A stretch of DNA of 64,000 nt from JAGMCF01 sp964398885 (GCA_964398885.1 CAYNOU010000005.1:1-64000), one strand, 5' to 3'; numbered from the stretch's first letter, positions 33,058 to 42,485 are shown. Notes: generated from the letters alone by a model not told the origin. Numbers and translations: made by a program.

Positions 33058-34086
33058 CTATTTTGTCCTGCAAAAACGAGAACCATAATCGTAGTCGCAG
33101 AAACCTAGAATGCCGTAACCGCGCCCAGCACAACGACAGTAGCTGCCGTAGCTGCTCCAAGAACCGCCACGCAAAATGCGATATGTTCCACTTTTAGGAC
33201 CCTTAGGATTATTCTTTGGACTATTTGAATAATAATTCTCATCATACCAATCCCAGCACCACTCCCACACATTGCCACTCATATCATAGATACCAAGCTC
33301 ATTGGGCTGTTTCTTTCCTACTGGATGGGTTTTGCTCCCTGAATTTTTTGAATACCAGGCAACTTCATTAATATTGTTGCTGCCGGAGCCGGAGTATTTA
33401 TACGAACCAGAGGTTCGTGCTACTGCTGCATATTCCCATTCTGCTTCTGTAGGTAATCTGTAGCCATTTGCAGAAAAATCGCATTTTGTGTTTTTGCCAC
33501 TGCCACTGTAACAAGTCATTAAACCTTCCTGTCTGCTTTTTTTATTGCAGAATTCAACTGCATCATACCAACTTACTTGTTCAACTGGTAAATTATCTCC
33601 TTTGAAATATGAAGGATTATTGCCCATTACTTCTTTCCATTGTTTTTGGGTTACTTCATATTTCCCAATATAAAAATCACCAACCCTTACTGTATGGACT
33701 GGTTTTTCATCACTATCTCCACTTGTGCTTCCCATCTGGAAGGAACCACCTTTTACAAATACCATACCCCTTGGTACAACATTTACTTTGAAATTAACAG
33801 TCCAACCCTTTAAGCTTCTTCCTTCAAGGACAGGTTCCCAGCATATTTCGTGATTTTTCCCTGGTTTTACATCATTCAAATCTCCAGCAATAACTTCTGG
33901 CTTTATTTCGGTTCCATCTTTATTGGTTGCTGAAGGAACAATATTGTAAGTGTCATTTCCGGAAAGGTCGTAAGTAATAACAATTCTGCCGTTTTCTATT
34001 TTTTGTTGTATATTGGAAATTGGTTGGGAGAAGAGGGTTGATGTAAAAATAATAAATAAAAAGCAATATAAAATAACTTTTTTCAT
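33058..34086 (-). CDS. Exported FGE-sulfatase-type (C-lectin fold) protein, probable DGR target
   Basis: 342 residues. Signal peptide (MKKVILYCFLFIIFTSTLFS), a short beta domain (25-105), then a formylglycine-generating-enzyme-like domain: GMVFVKGGSFQMGS, KYEVTQKQWKEVMG, PVEQVSWYDAVEFCN, YRLPTEAEWEYAA, GNVWEWCWDWY and RILRGGSW. Catalytic cysteines of true FGE are not evident, so a binding role is more likely. The last 35 residues (from SWSSYGSYCRCAGRGYG) use many NNC/NNT codons at positions that are Asn (AAC/AAT) in ordinary family members. This is the pattern left by adenine mutagenesis in a DGR variable region. The adjacent avd and RT remnants support this. Confidence 0.8.
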   Translation of the reverse strand: MKKVILYCFLFIIFTSTLFSQPISNIQQKIENGRIVITYDLSGNDTYNIVPSATNKDGTEIKPEVIAGDLNDVKPGKNHEICWEPVLEGRSLKGWTVNFKVNVVPRGMVFVKGGSFQMGSTSGDSDEKPVHTVRVGDFYIGKYEVTQKQWKEVMGNNPSYFKGDNLPVEQVSWYDAVEFCNKKSRQEGLMTCYSGSGKNTKCDFSANGYRLPTEAEWEYAAVARTSGSYKYSGSGSNNINEVAWYSKNSGSKTHPVGKKQPNELGIYDMSGNVWEWCWDWYDENYYSNSPKNNPKGPKSGTYRILRGGSWSSYGSYCRCAGRGYGILGFCDYDYGSRFCRTK

Positions 34087-34171
34087 AAATTTTTCCTTTT
34101 TTAGGTTTGTTCTTCTAATGAAAAAGTGTTAATGTTTAGTCCAGGAATTTATGGTTACAACCTTCTTAAGG

Positions 34172-36853
34172 TTAATGGGAATATTCACTTAAAGCTCTTT
34201 TAATCTGAAATAACAATTCCTCATTGGTTTCGTTTTTCAGCAATTTTTTTAGGAATTTTTTATTGCTTTTGCTCTTACATTTTACAAAATATCCTATAAG
34301 ATGTTTCTTTGAACGGACAGTTGCTTTTGAATAATTTTTCAGGATAATTTTTTCTGCGTCTACTCCTATTTTTGCCAAACCAATTTCTGCTGAATAACGA
34401 ACCTCCTGGAATTCGTCATCTGTGGCAGCAATCAAAGGTAAAATTGCATCATGATTATTAATCTTTTGTAAAGCGATTGCACTTTCTCTTCGAACTGTTA
34501 CAATGCTATCTTTAAGACTTTCAATAAATAATGGGATTGCTGTTGGGTAGCCTAGGTCACCAAGTGCTTTTATAGATGATGCTCTATAAGAAGGATTATT
34601 GCTTTGTGTATATTCTGCTAATATTGGATAACTGCTTTCATCCTTGATTTTTCCCAGAATCAGCATAGTAAATCTAATCTTATTTTTAACAGAATCTTCT
34701 AGAACTTTATGTAGATATGCCACGGCAGATTTTCCAATTTTTGGAATCATTTCATACAATGCTTGCGACTCTCTTGCACTTTCTGTATTTAGTTTATCAA
34801 CAAGAAAAAGCATCGCAGAATCTCCCATTGCAATTACCTTTTCTCGTGCTGGTTTGACCAAATATTGAAATTTCTGTGAAGCTGCTGAAGCCTGCATAAA
34901 AAGTGTTTCAATATCCTCTCCAAGCGGCTCATCTGCAGGTTCCATGTCATATTCTTTACTTGGCGCAAGAGAATCTAAATAAGAATTTTTTGAATCAATA
35001 CCGATTCCGTAAGTTGAATGAATCCAATAATTATTATTTTCTCCCCGGGGTGAGCCATAAAAATCATTGCCATTCAAATCCAAAAATAGACCTATATAAC
35101 CAAATCCTCTTCTTAAATCAGAATAACCCATAGTTATATCTCGCTTTGCAATATAGCCATCATCTCCATTTGCATCAAGGAAAAAACTGATTGCATCAGC
35201 ATTACCAGCACCTTGAGATAAGTCATAACAAACATAGTTGTCATCTCCTTGAAAGTCATATAATCCGCCGAAAGCATAGTCATGTCCACAGCCTTGTGAG
35301 ACCCCTTTTGAATTATAATTATCGTTACCAAAATAATCTATCAGAGCGCCAAAAGCAAGATGCACTCCTGAGCCTTGTGCGTATTGATAGGATTTATAAT
35401 GGTCATTTCCTTCTTTATCAACAAGTCCACCTAAAGCATACCAATACGCAACACCTTGACCGTAAATATCTGAGAGGTAATTATCATTACCGCTTTTATC
35501 AGCTAAGATGCCAATTCCACCAGAATAATATGGTCGCATACCGAATCCAAATCCTTGCGAGAGACTTTCAAAGTGCTCGTCATAGCGAAGTATATCAACA
35601 TATTTTTGTGTTACAAGATAATTGTCATTTCCAGAATTGTCTATAAGTCCGCCGAAACCCCAGCAGAAGCCAAATCCTTGTCCGTACAGGCAGCATTCAT
35701 AAGTATCATTGCCATCGTTATCAAGTAGTAATCCGATACCATAAGCGCCGCCACCTTGCACCATATTTTGGGCAAAATATTTGTCATCTCCTTTTTTATC
35801 TGATAAAATTCCAATACCGAAATAGCCAATTCCTTGAGAATAATTCTTTGCTGAGTATAAATCGTCTCCTTTATAATCAATCAGAAAATTTAGACCAAAA
35901 TATCCAGCACCCTGGCAAAAATCTTCTCCAATGTAAATATCATCTCCTGAATAATCTAATATTACACATAATTTATTTTCTTTTGAAAATTTGTATATAT
36001 CGTTTCCAGTATAATCAATTACAAAAATATAGTCGCTAATATTCGTATTGTTAGAAGGATTTATAGCAATTTTTCCATATTCGGTTTCTAACGCAATCTT
36101 ATCATTGAAAAACAAGGAATCATCTTCAGCCTGAGGCTGATCCGCCTCTGGCGGAGAAGATAATACAAGAGTATCAATTCTTGAGAGCAATTTAGAAGTT
36201 AATATTGCGGCATTAACTAAATTGTTTCTTTTTAATTTGGCTGCGATTTTTCCGAACTTTTTGTTTTTCTTTCTGGATTCCTCTTCATCATCTTTAAGGT
36301 CTTTCAAACTTTTTTCTTGCATATCTTCGGACTGTAAGAAATATTCTTTTGCATATTTTTTTAGAAATGCCATTTCGCTATCAGAAAATGTAGAATATGC
36401 AGAATCAATATTACTCATAATCTCTGGAAGTTCGGTTAATATTACTGTTACAATCTTCTTATTAACTGGATGAAGTTCTTCAAATGAAATTTCTAATTGA
36501 AATTCTTTGGGTTTGGCTGTTTCAGATTTTTTAGCATCAACATCCAAAAGTTTTGAATCAAAAATAATCAAAGAATCAAGGTTTTCAGTATTTTGAAAGT
36601 GATAATCAGCAATAGAGTCGCACGCATCAAAAGTAGATAAAGGTTTATTGAATAATTTATTTATCAAAAAAAGACGAAATGTGTCGGCATTTGACAGATT
36701 AAGGTTAAAAGTAAGGTCTTTCCTTGTCATCTTAATTTTTGATAAGGCAGAATCTATATGAGTATTCTGCAAGATATCTAATGGTTGAAAATTGTCTGCA
36801 TATAAATAAATTATACTCCCACAAAGTAGAAATATTATAAAGAATTTTTTCAT
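34172..36853 (-). CDS. Exported protein with twelve GND/QG repeats and C-terminal HEAT-like repeats
   Basis: 893 residues, no recognised family. Signal peptide (MKKFFIIFLLCGSIIYLYA), a charged helical region (about 25-225), then twelve repeats of roughly 25-35 residues (about 265-615). Each repeat has D-x-x-G-[ND]-D-x-Y, usually followed by QGxGxxxxG and a hydrophobic L-x-D, as in DYKGDDLYSAKNYSQGIGYF. The regular Asp/Gly pattern suggests a calcium-stabilised beta-solenoid. Residues about 660-890 are HEAT/PBS-like helical repeats (SIKALGDLGYPTAIPLFIES). Residues 233-243 are encoded by two palindromes. Probably periplasmic or surface exposed. Confidence 0.8.
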   Translation of the reverse strand: MKKFFIIFLLCGSIIYLYADNFQPLDILQNTHIDSALSKIKMTRKDLTFNLNLSNADTFRLFLINKLFNKPLSTFDACDSIADYHFQNTENLDSLIIFDSKLLDVDAKKSETAKPKEFQLEISFEELHPVNKKIVTVILTELPEIMSNIDSAYSTFSDSEMAFLKKYAKEYFLQSEDMQEKSLKDLKDDEEESRKKNKKFGKIAAKLKRNNLVNAAILTSKLLSRIDTLVLSSPPEADQPQAEDDSLFFNDKIALETEYGKIAINPSNNTNISDYIFVIDYTGNDIYKFSKENKLCVILDYSGDDIYIGEDFCQGAGYFGLNFLIDYKGDDLYSAKNYSQGIGYFGIGILSDKKGDDKYFAQNMVQGGGAYGIGLLLDNDGNDTYECCLYGQGFGFCWGFGGLIDNSGNDNYLVTQKYVDILRYDEHFESLSQGFGFGMRPYYSGGIGILADKSGNDNYLSDIYGQGVAYWYALGGLVDKEGNDHYKSYQYAQGSGVHLAFGALIDYFGNDNYNSKGVSQGCGHDYAFGGLYDFQGDDNYVCYDLSQGAGNADAISFFLDANGDDGYIAKRDITMGYSDLRRGFGYIGLFLDLNGNDFYGSPRGENNNYWIHSTYGIGIDSKNSYLDSLAPSKEYDMEPADEPLGEDIETLFMQASAASQKFQYLVKPAREKVIAMGDSAMLFLVDKLNTESARESQALYEMIPKIGKSAVAYLHKVLEDSVKNKIRFTMLILGKIKDESSYPILAEYTQSNNPSYRASSIKALGDLGYPTAIPLFIESLKDSIVTVRRESAIALQKINNHDAILPLIAATDDEFQEVRYSAEIGLAKIGVDAEKIILKNYSKATVRSKKHLIGYFVKCKSKSNKKFLKKLLKNETNEELLFQIKRALSEYSH
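36126..36155. repeat. Two abutting palindromes in frame within the repeat-protein gene
   Basis: TCAGCCTGAGGCTGA (36126-36140, 7-bp arms) and TCCGCCTCTGGCGGA (36141-36155, 6-bp arms) are contiguous and do not break the frame. They encode a Pro/Glu/Gln-rich linker (PPEADQPQA). Confidence 0.75.
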
Positions 36854-36954
36854 TTAATCTCCTAATTTACACTTAGATTAAGACATTTTGGAAATTTATG
36901 TCAAAGTTTTAGCAAGAATCCTTTTATAAAAAAAATTATTCCTCAAAAAAATCC

Positions 36955-37096
36955 TTGACGCCTTTTTCAAAACCTATTTAAATAACTATCAAAATCAAAA
37001 GGAACTGCTGGTTTCTACCTTATGGCGTCAAGGATTGCCAATAAGGCTAAATAAAAAATATGTAGGAGGTGAGCACAGCAGTTGCTCACCTTTTTT
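36955..37096 (+). promoter_or_regulatory. infC operon promoter and leader with attenuator-like terminator
   Basis: A candidate -35 TTGACG (36955-36960) and a weak -10 near 36978 precede a leader with no gene. GGTGAGCA / TGCTCACC (37068-37075, 37083-37090) plus six T forms a terminator directly before infC. AACTGCTG (37003-37010) is perfectly complementary to CAGCAGTT (37076-37083) in the terminator loop and stem, so it can form an alternative antiterminator. A further pair CCTTGACGCC / GGCGTCAAGG (36953-36962, 37024-37033) brackets the leader. Confidence 0.65.
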
Positions 37097-37097
37097 A

Positions 37098-37670
37098 ATG
37101 GAGGTGAAGATAACTGTAAGCAGAAGATATTCAAGATGGCAGAAGCCAGGAAGAAATAAGAATAGAAAGCGAATCAATAATCAAATTAGAGATTCTAAGG
37201 TTCGTCTGATAGGTCCAGAAAAGGAATCATTTGGGATTGTTTCTATTAATGTTGCTTTAGATAAAGCAAGAGAGTATGGTTTAGATTTAGTTGAAATTGC
37301 GCCCAGTGCCAATCCACCTGTTTGTAAGATTATTAATTATAGTAAGTTCTTATTTGAGGAATCAAAAAGAGCAAAAGAAGCAAAAAAGAAGCAACAATCA
37401 GTACATTTGAAAGAGGTAAAATTTCGCCCAAGAACAGATGACCATGACTATAATTTCAAGTTAAATCATATAAAGAATTTCCTGGATAAGAGCAACAAAG
37501 TAAAAATCACAGTACAATTCCGCGGTAGGGAGATGACTCATAAGAAATTTGGTTATGATTTGATAGAAAGATTACGGAAAGATTTAGAAGAATTTGGTGC
37601 TTTTGAAAATAAACCAAAGATGGAAGGTAGATTTTTAGTTACCTTTGTGATAAGTAAAAAGAAAATATAA
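37098..37670 (+). CDS. infC: Translation initiation factor IF-3
   Basis: IF-3 binds the 30S subunit and controls start-codon selection. The N domain has NNQIRDSKVRLIGPEKESFG and the C domain VKITVQFRGREMTHKKFG; length about 190 residues. Start choice is uncertain. ATG 37098 has no Shine-Dalgarno site and lies two bases after the T-run of the leader terminator. A perfect GGAGGTGA (37100-37107) instead points to the in-frame ATA at 37110. infC commonly uses rare AUU/AUC/AUA-type starts for autoregulation, so ATA 37110 is a real alternative. It heads infC-rpmI-rplT-pheS-pheT. Confidence 0.93.
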   Translation: MEVKITVSRRYSRWQKPGRNKNRKRINNQIRDSKVRLIGPEKESFGIVSINVALDKAREYGLDLVEIAPSANPPVCKIINYSKFLFEESKRAKEAKKKQQSVHLKEVKFRPRTDDHDYNFKLNHIKNFLDKSNKVKITVQFRGREMTHKKFGYDLIERLRKDLEEFGAFENKPKMEGRFLVTFVISKKKI

Positions 37671-37771
37671 AAATTTTTAAAAATTTTATACTTTTCCATT
37701 ACTTTCTATAAAAGTATTTATAAGAATTCAAAATATAAAATAATAGATTGAAATAACATATAGGAGTTTAT

Positions 37772-37966
37772 ATGCCAAAGATGAAAACGAGGAAATCTGC
37801 TGCCAGGAGATTCAGTAAAACCGGAAGCGGAAAAATAAAGAGGAATAAGGCTTATCGGGGTCATTTTATGACAAAAAAATCCTCTAAACAAAAAGCGAAT
37901 CTTAGAAAAGGAGGATTAGTTTCATCTGCTGATAAAAAAAGAGTAAAAAGTATGTTAGCATCCTAA
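37772..37966 (+). CDS. rpmI: 50S ribosomal protein L35
   Basis: 64 residues, very basic, with the L35 start MPKMKTRKSAARRFSKTGSG and HFMTKKSSKQK. The SD TAGGAG precedes the ATG. It is the second gene of the infC operon. A 155-base gap holding an interspersed repeat separates it from rplT. Confidence 0.95.
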   Translation: MPKMKTRKSAARRFSKTGSGKIKRNKAYRGHFMTKKSSKQKANLRKGGLVSSADKKRVKSMLAS

Positions 37967-37980
37967 TAACATCAAACTCC

Positions 37981-38083
37981 ATATGAGCCTTCGGCTCGTC
38001 AAAAATAGTCATATGCTTTTTTTGAGCGTCATAAATAGCATAATGACAGCGAACAAAGTGAGCATTATGACGGTTTCAGCCAT
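37981..38083 (-). repeat. Interspersed repeat between rpmI and rplT
   Basis: Read on the (-) strand it starts ATGGCTGAAACCGTCATA and ends AGCATATGACTATTTTTGAC followed by GAGCCGAAGGCTC. The same ends occur at 62530-62682 in (+) orientation around a different, longer centre. The right end is a tight hairpin (GAGCC/GGCTC), and further TGACA/CATAATG repeats lie inside. It lies within an operon and contains no reading frame. Confidence 0.75.
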
Positions 38084-38121
38084 TAGAATTTATAATTTAG
38101 GATTTTAAATAAGGAGTTGTT

Positions 38122-38481
38122 ATGTCAAGAGTAACAAACAATGTAGCATCAAGAAAAAGAAGGAAGAAGATTCTGAAACACGCAAAAGGATATAGAGGTG
38201 GTCGTAAACTTTATCGTGCAGCTCGTGAAGCAGTTGAAAAGGGTTGGCAATATGCATATCGGGACCGTAGAAATAGAAAAAGAAATTTTAGAAGATTATG
38301 GATAATTAGAATCAATGCTGCGGTAAAAGAACACGGTTTAAACTATAGTCAGTTTATTTTTGGGTTAAAAAAGTTAAAGATAGATTTAAATAGAAAGATG
38401 CTTTCTGAACTGGCTATCAACAATCCAAAAACATTTGCGTCAATTGTAAAATCTGTCAAAAAGAAACTTGAAAAAGAGTAA
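38122..38481 (+). CDS. rplT: 50S ribosomal protein L20
   Basis: 119 residues with the L20 motifs KRRKKILKHAKGYRG, WQYAYRDRRNRKRNFR and LWIIRINAA. The SD AAGGAG precedes the ATG. Its gene ends five bases before pheS. L20 is the classical repressor of this operon in other bacteria; the leader at 36955-37096 is where such control would act, but no specific L20 site can be assigned here. Confidence 0.96.
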   Translation: MSRVTNNVASRKRRKKILKHAKGYRGGRKLYRAAREAVEKGWQYAYRDRRNRKRNFRRLWIIRINAAVKEHGLNYSQFIFGLKKLKIDLNRKMLSELAINNPKTFASIVKSVKKKLEKE

Positions 38482-38486
38482 CAATA

Positions 38487-39509
38487 GTGAAAGAAGAAAT
38501 TCAGATTTTAAGACAGAAAGCTCTGGAAGAGATTCCTAATTGTAAAAATTTGAAGGAACTTGAAAGCCTTAGAATTAAATTCTTGGGGAGAAAAAGCAAA
38601 CTATCTTCATTATTGGGCCAAATAGGGAGACTTTCAAAAGAGCAGAGACCTATAATTGGTAATCTATTAAATCAGACAAAAGAAGAGATTGAAAAACTAA
38701 TCTGTGTAAGAAAAGAGGCGCTTTTAATTATAAAACAGAAGAAGTCTAAAACTAAACCAGAGATAGATATTACTCTTCCCGGCAGACCAATTGAAACTGG
38801 TGCTAAACATCCTTTATTCCAGGTATGGGAAGAAATTGAAGATATTTTTATAAGTCTCGGTTTTGAAATTGCTGAAGGTCCAGAAATTGAATCTGAGTAT
38901 TACAATTTTGATGCATTAAATACTCCAGAATGGCATCCAGCAAGGAATCTCAGTGACACTTTCTATCTAAAAAATGGGATGCTACTCCGCACAGAAACCT
39001 CGCCTGTACAGATTCGGGTAATGGAGAAATACAAACCACCCATTCGTATAATAGCACCCGGAAGATGCTATCGTAATGATAAGCCTGATGCCTCACACTC
39101 GCCTGTTTTCCACCAATTTGAAGCATTAGTCGTTGATGTCGGTATTACATTTGCTGATTTGAAGGGCACTCTGGATTCTTTTGTAAAAAGATTCTTCGGC
39201 GAAAAAACGCATTCCCGTTTCAGACCACATTTCTTCCCTTTTACTGAACCAAGTGCTGAGATTGATATTTTGTGTATAAATTGTGGAGGGAAAGGATGTA
39301 AATTATGTAAGAATACAGGCTGGTTAGAGATGGGCGGTGCAGGAATGGTTGACCCAAAAGTTTTAGAAGAAGTTAAATACGATTCAGAAAAATACACCGG
39401 TTTTGCATTTGGTTTAGGTATTGACCGTATAACTATGCTGCGTTATGGAATTTCTGACATCAGGATGTTATTGAGAAATGATTTGAGATTTTTAAGGCAA
39501 TTTGTATAG
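38487..39509 (+). CDS. pheS: Phenylalanyl-tRNA synthetase alpha subunit
   Basis: 340 residues, GTG start five bases after the rplT stop. An N-terminal coiled coil leads to the class II core: motif 2 VFHQFEALVVD, FTEPSAEID, a Cys-rich hairpin CINCGGKGCKLCKNTGW, GAGMVDP and motif 3 GFAFGLGIDRITMLRYGI. It charges tRNA-Phe as an alpha2beta2 complex with PheT. Confidence 0.95.
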   Translation: MKEEIQILRQKALEEIPNCKNLKELESLRIKFLGRKSKLSSLLGQIGRLSKEQRPIIGNLLNQTKEEIEKLICVRKEALLIIKQKKSKTKPEIDITLPGRPIETGAKHPLFQVWEEIEDIFISLGFEIAEGPEIESEYYNFDALNTPEWHPARNLSDTFYLKNGMLLRTETSPVQIRVMEKYKPPIRIIAPGRCYRNDKPDASHSPVFHQFEALVVDVGITFADLKGTLDSFVKRFFGEKTHSRFRPHFFPFTEPSAEIDILCINCGGKGCKLCKNTGWLEMGGAGMVDPKVLEEVKYDSEKYTGFAFGLGIDRITMLRYGISDIRMLLRNDLRFLRQFV

Positions 39510-39691
39510 TCTACCACAATCCCCAATTAAATCAGGGACGGGAGACAATGGATGATGAAAATAATCAAGTATACAGAGTTAATTATGAAATCATCTGATC
39601 TAACAGGATTTGTAATTCTGTTTATTAAAACACCATTAAAAATGGCGTTAGGATCATTGCAATGTACTTGTAATTCATAATTTTACATTTA

Positions 39692-39721
39692 TCTCTGTGT
39701 GCTCTGTGCCTCTGTGGCAAA
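39692..39721 (+). repeat. TCTGTGG-type element upstream of pheT
   Basis: TCTCTGTGTGCTCTGTGCCT and CTGTGGCAAA run to 12 bases before the pheT start. The junction TGTGGCAAAAGGATTTTCAG closely matches that before the last gene of the window (TGTGGTGAAAGAGATTTTCA). It includes the AAAGGA ribosome-binding site. Confidence 0.55.
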
Positions 39722-39732
39722 AGGATTTTCAG

Positions 39733-42141
39733 ATGAAAATAAGCTATAATTGGTTGAAAGAATTTATCCCAATAAAGCTTTCTGTCAAAGAGTTTTGTCA
39801 GAGACTTACAATGTTTGGAATTGAGGTTGAGGGAATTACTCATCTTGGTGATGAATATGAAAATATCGTTGTTGGTAAAATTTTGTCTGTAAACTCACAT
39901 CCGAATTCAAATAAATTATCAGTCTGCATCGTAGATGTGGCAGGAGACAAGCCAATATCTGTTATTTGTGGAGCACCAAATGTCAAAGAAGGTCAATATG
40001 TTCCTGTTGCAAAAGTTGGTTCTATTGTTGGGGATTCTCAGATTAAAAAAGTTAAAATTCGTGGGATAGAATCTCTTGGGATGATCTGTTCGGAAAGGGA
40101 ATTAGGTATTTCCAATGACCATTCTGGAATTATGGTTTTAAGGAATGATTGGAATATAGGAACCCCTTTTGCAGAAGTTTTACAAATTGATGACTATATC
40201 ATAGATGTAGAAATTACACCAAACAGGCCCGATCTTTTAGGAATGCTGGGGATTGCTCGCGAAGTTGCAGTTATGCTGAATAAAAAGTATACTCTACCTA
40301 AAATAGAATTTGAGCCTGATATGTCCGGAAAACAACCAACTTCAGAACTTATATCAGTAGAAATTAATGCTCCAGAACTTTGTCCTCGTTATTGCTGTAG
40401 GGTTATTAGAGATATTACTGTTAAACCTTCACCAAAATGGATGCAAAAAAGGCTTAAAGCCATTGGGTTGCATCCCATAAACAATATCGTAGATGTAACA
40501 AATTATGTCTTAATGGAATATGGTCATCCGCTACATGCTTTTGATTATGAGAACATTTCTGGAAACAAAATTATAGTTCGTAGAGCAAAGGATGGCGAGA
40601 AAATAAAACTTCTTGATGAGGATGTTTATACCTTGTCCTCTCAAAACCTTGCCATTGCTGATATTGAAAAGCCGATTGCTCTGGCAGGTATTATGGGAGG
40701 AATTAATAGCAGCATTCTCCCTGAAACAAAGGATGTTGTTTTAGAATGTGCATGTTTTAATCCAAGAAATATCCGTGCAACATCTCTTTATCTAAATCTT
40801 GAATCTGAATCTTCATACAGGTTTGAAAGAGGGATGGACCCAAACAGATTAGAAGAAGTAATTGACCGTGCGGCACAGCTAATTCAGATAACTGCCGGTG
40901 GAGAAATATGTAAAGGTATTGTAGATATCTATCCTGATAAGGTTTTGCCTAAAAAAATCTTTTTGCGAACTAACAGGGTAAATAACATTTTAGATACACA
41001 ACTACAGCCTGAGACCATAAAATCATACTTGCAAAAATTAGAATTTTTGGTTTATGAAAAAGGCAAAGATTTTGAAGTAACTATTCCTACATTCCGCTTG
41101 GATTTGGAACGGGAGATAGATCTTATAGAAGAGATCGCACGATGTTATGGTTATAAAAATATTCGTTCTCAATTTACATTACCGCGAATAGAAAATATTC
41201 TTAAAAGAAAGACGATACGAAAGATACGAAATCATCTTATTAATTTAGGATTTTATGAAGTTTGCAATCTCAGTTTTGCAAATTTAAATGTGCTTGATGA
41301 ACTTAATCTGTCACAAAATGATTATAGAAGAAATACAATTGAATTATCAAATCCTTTAGGTGAGCAATTTTCCATTTTAAGGACTACCTTAATCCCTGAC
41401 CTTCTTAACAATGTAGCATTAAATTTATCATATAAATTTGATAATTTTAAACTGTTTGAACTAAATAAAGTTTATCTTAAAGATAGCAATAATACATCTC
41501 TTGAGCCTATTTCGCTAACTGGTGTAACAGTTGGAGACTTTGTACCAAAATATTGGAATTCTAAATCTCACTTGTCCTCATTCTTTGATGTAAAAGGTAT
41601 TGTAGAATCAGTTTTTAAAGTTCTTCATTGCACACATTATATGAGTTTCAAAAAGTCCGATGAGCCTTTTTATTTATCTAGTGAAAGTGCTGATGTATTT
41701 ATTGGTGATACAAAGATTGGTTCATTAGGAACCTTGCAAGAGGATATTTTATCTAAATTTGGGATTAAAGTTCATACAATACTGTTTGATATTAATGTTT
41801 CAATCTTGCTTAATTATATTAAACAAGAGGAAATATATTATAAGAAAGTGATAAAATTTCCTTCTGTGCTTCGTGACATCGCAATTATGGTTCCAAAGGA
41901 AGTCTCTGTTGCAGAAATTGAAAGAACTATTAAATCAATTAATTCGGAAATAATAAAAAATGTTAGATTATTTGATGTATATCAAGGTGAGCAAATTAAA
42001 GAAGAATATCGCAGTATGGCTTTTAGTATCACTTTTCAATCAGATAAATCAACATTAACGGATGAATATGTTAATAAATTATTTGACAATATTGTTGAAA
42101 AATTATTAAATGAACACAAAATTACATTGAGGCAAAAATAA
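39733..42141 (+). CDS. pheT: Phenylalanyl-tRNA synthetase beta subunit
   Basis: 802 residues from ATG 39733, chosen because the protein then starts MKISYNWLKEFIP as the family does and AAAGGA precedes it; the upstream in-frame ATG 39697 lies in a repeat. Domains: EMAP/tRNA-binding OB fold (about 40-150, SVCIVDVAGDKPISVICGAPN), B3/B4 editing (about 210-400), B5 (about 400-475), catalytic-like core, and the C-terminal ferredoxin-fold anticodon-binding domain (about 710-802). The gap from pheS (39510-39732) holds repeat DNA (a CCCGAT-type palindrome near 39520). Confidence 0.95.
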   Translation: MKISYNWLKEFIPIKLSVKEFCQRLTMFGIEVEGITHLGDEYENIVVGKILSVNSHPNSNKLSVCIVDVAGDKPISVICGAPNVKEGQYVPVAKVGSIVGDSQIKKVKIRGIESLGMICSERELGISNDHSGIMVLRNDWNIGTPFAEVLQIDDYIIDVEITPNRPDLLGMLGIAREVAVMLNKKYTLPKIEFEPDMSGKQPTSELISVEINAPELCPRYCCRVIRDITVKPSPKWMQKRLKAIGLHPINNIVDVTNYVLMEYGHPLHAFDYENISGNKIIVRRAKDGEKIKLLDEDVYTLSSQNLAIADIEKPIALAGIMGGINSSILPETKDVVLECACFNPRNIRATSLYLNLESESSYRFERGMDPNRLEEVIDRAAQLIQITAGGEICKGIVDIYPDKVLPKKIFLRTNRVNNILDTQLQPETIKSYLQKLEFLVYEKGKDFEVTIPTFRLDLEREIDLIEEIARCYGYKNIRSQFTLPRIENILKRKTIRKIRNHLINLGFYEVCNLSFANLNVLDELNLSQNDYRRNTIELSNPLGEQFSILRTTLIPDLLNNVALNLSYKFDNFKLFELNKVYLKDSNNTSLEPISLTGVTVGDFVPKYWNSKSHLSSFFDVKGIVESVFKVLHCTHYMSFKKSDEPFYLSSESADVFIGDTKIGSLGTLQEDILSKFGIKVHTILFDINVSILLNYIKQEEIYYKKVIKFPSVLRDIAIMVPKEVSVAEIERTIKSINSEIIKNVRLFDVYQGEQIKEEYRSMAFSITFQSDKSTLTDEYVNKLFDNIVEKLLNEHKITLRQK

Positions 42142-42485
42142 TGAATGTTGATTTGCTTGGTAAAATTGAAAAAAAGATCGAAAATCTAATTTCAGAATAT
42201 AAAACTTTAAAAGATAAATATAATAGTGCGTTAAAAGAAAAAGAAGAATTAAATAATAAATATAAAGACCTGTTCCTTAATAAGGATAGAGCAGAAAATC
42301 GCATAGCAGAACTTGAAAAGGACTTGCAATATTATAAAGAGCAGGCATCTGAGCTAAGTAATAAATTAGCACAAAAAGAAGATAAGTTAAAAAGTTATAC
42401 CGAACAGGCATACACTATTGACAGTAGAGTTGATGCCTTACTTACCGCAATTGATGATGTGCTTGAAGAAAAAGAGTCTGAATAA
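42141..42485 (+). CDS. Coiled-coil protein (ZapB-like in size and position)
   Basis: 114 residues, almost entirely coiled coil (heptads from residue 5 to about 90). It starts inside the pheT stop (TAATG) and is followed 22 bases later by zapA. Position next to zapA and the composition suggest a divisome-associated coiled-coil partner, but sequence alone does not prove homology to ZapB. Confidence 0.7.
   Translation: MNVDLLGKIEKKIENLISEYKTLKDKYNSALKEKEELNNKYKDLFLNKDRAENRIAELEKDLQYYKEQASELSNKLAQKEDKLKSYTEQAYTIDSRVDALLTAIDDVLEEKESE

Noticed and set aside
39510..39696. Short reading frame between pheS and pheT
   Set aside because: Only about 16 codons without signal; the stretch is repeat DNA.
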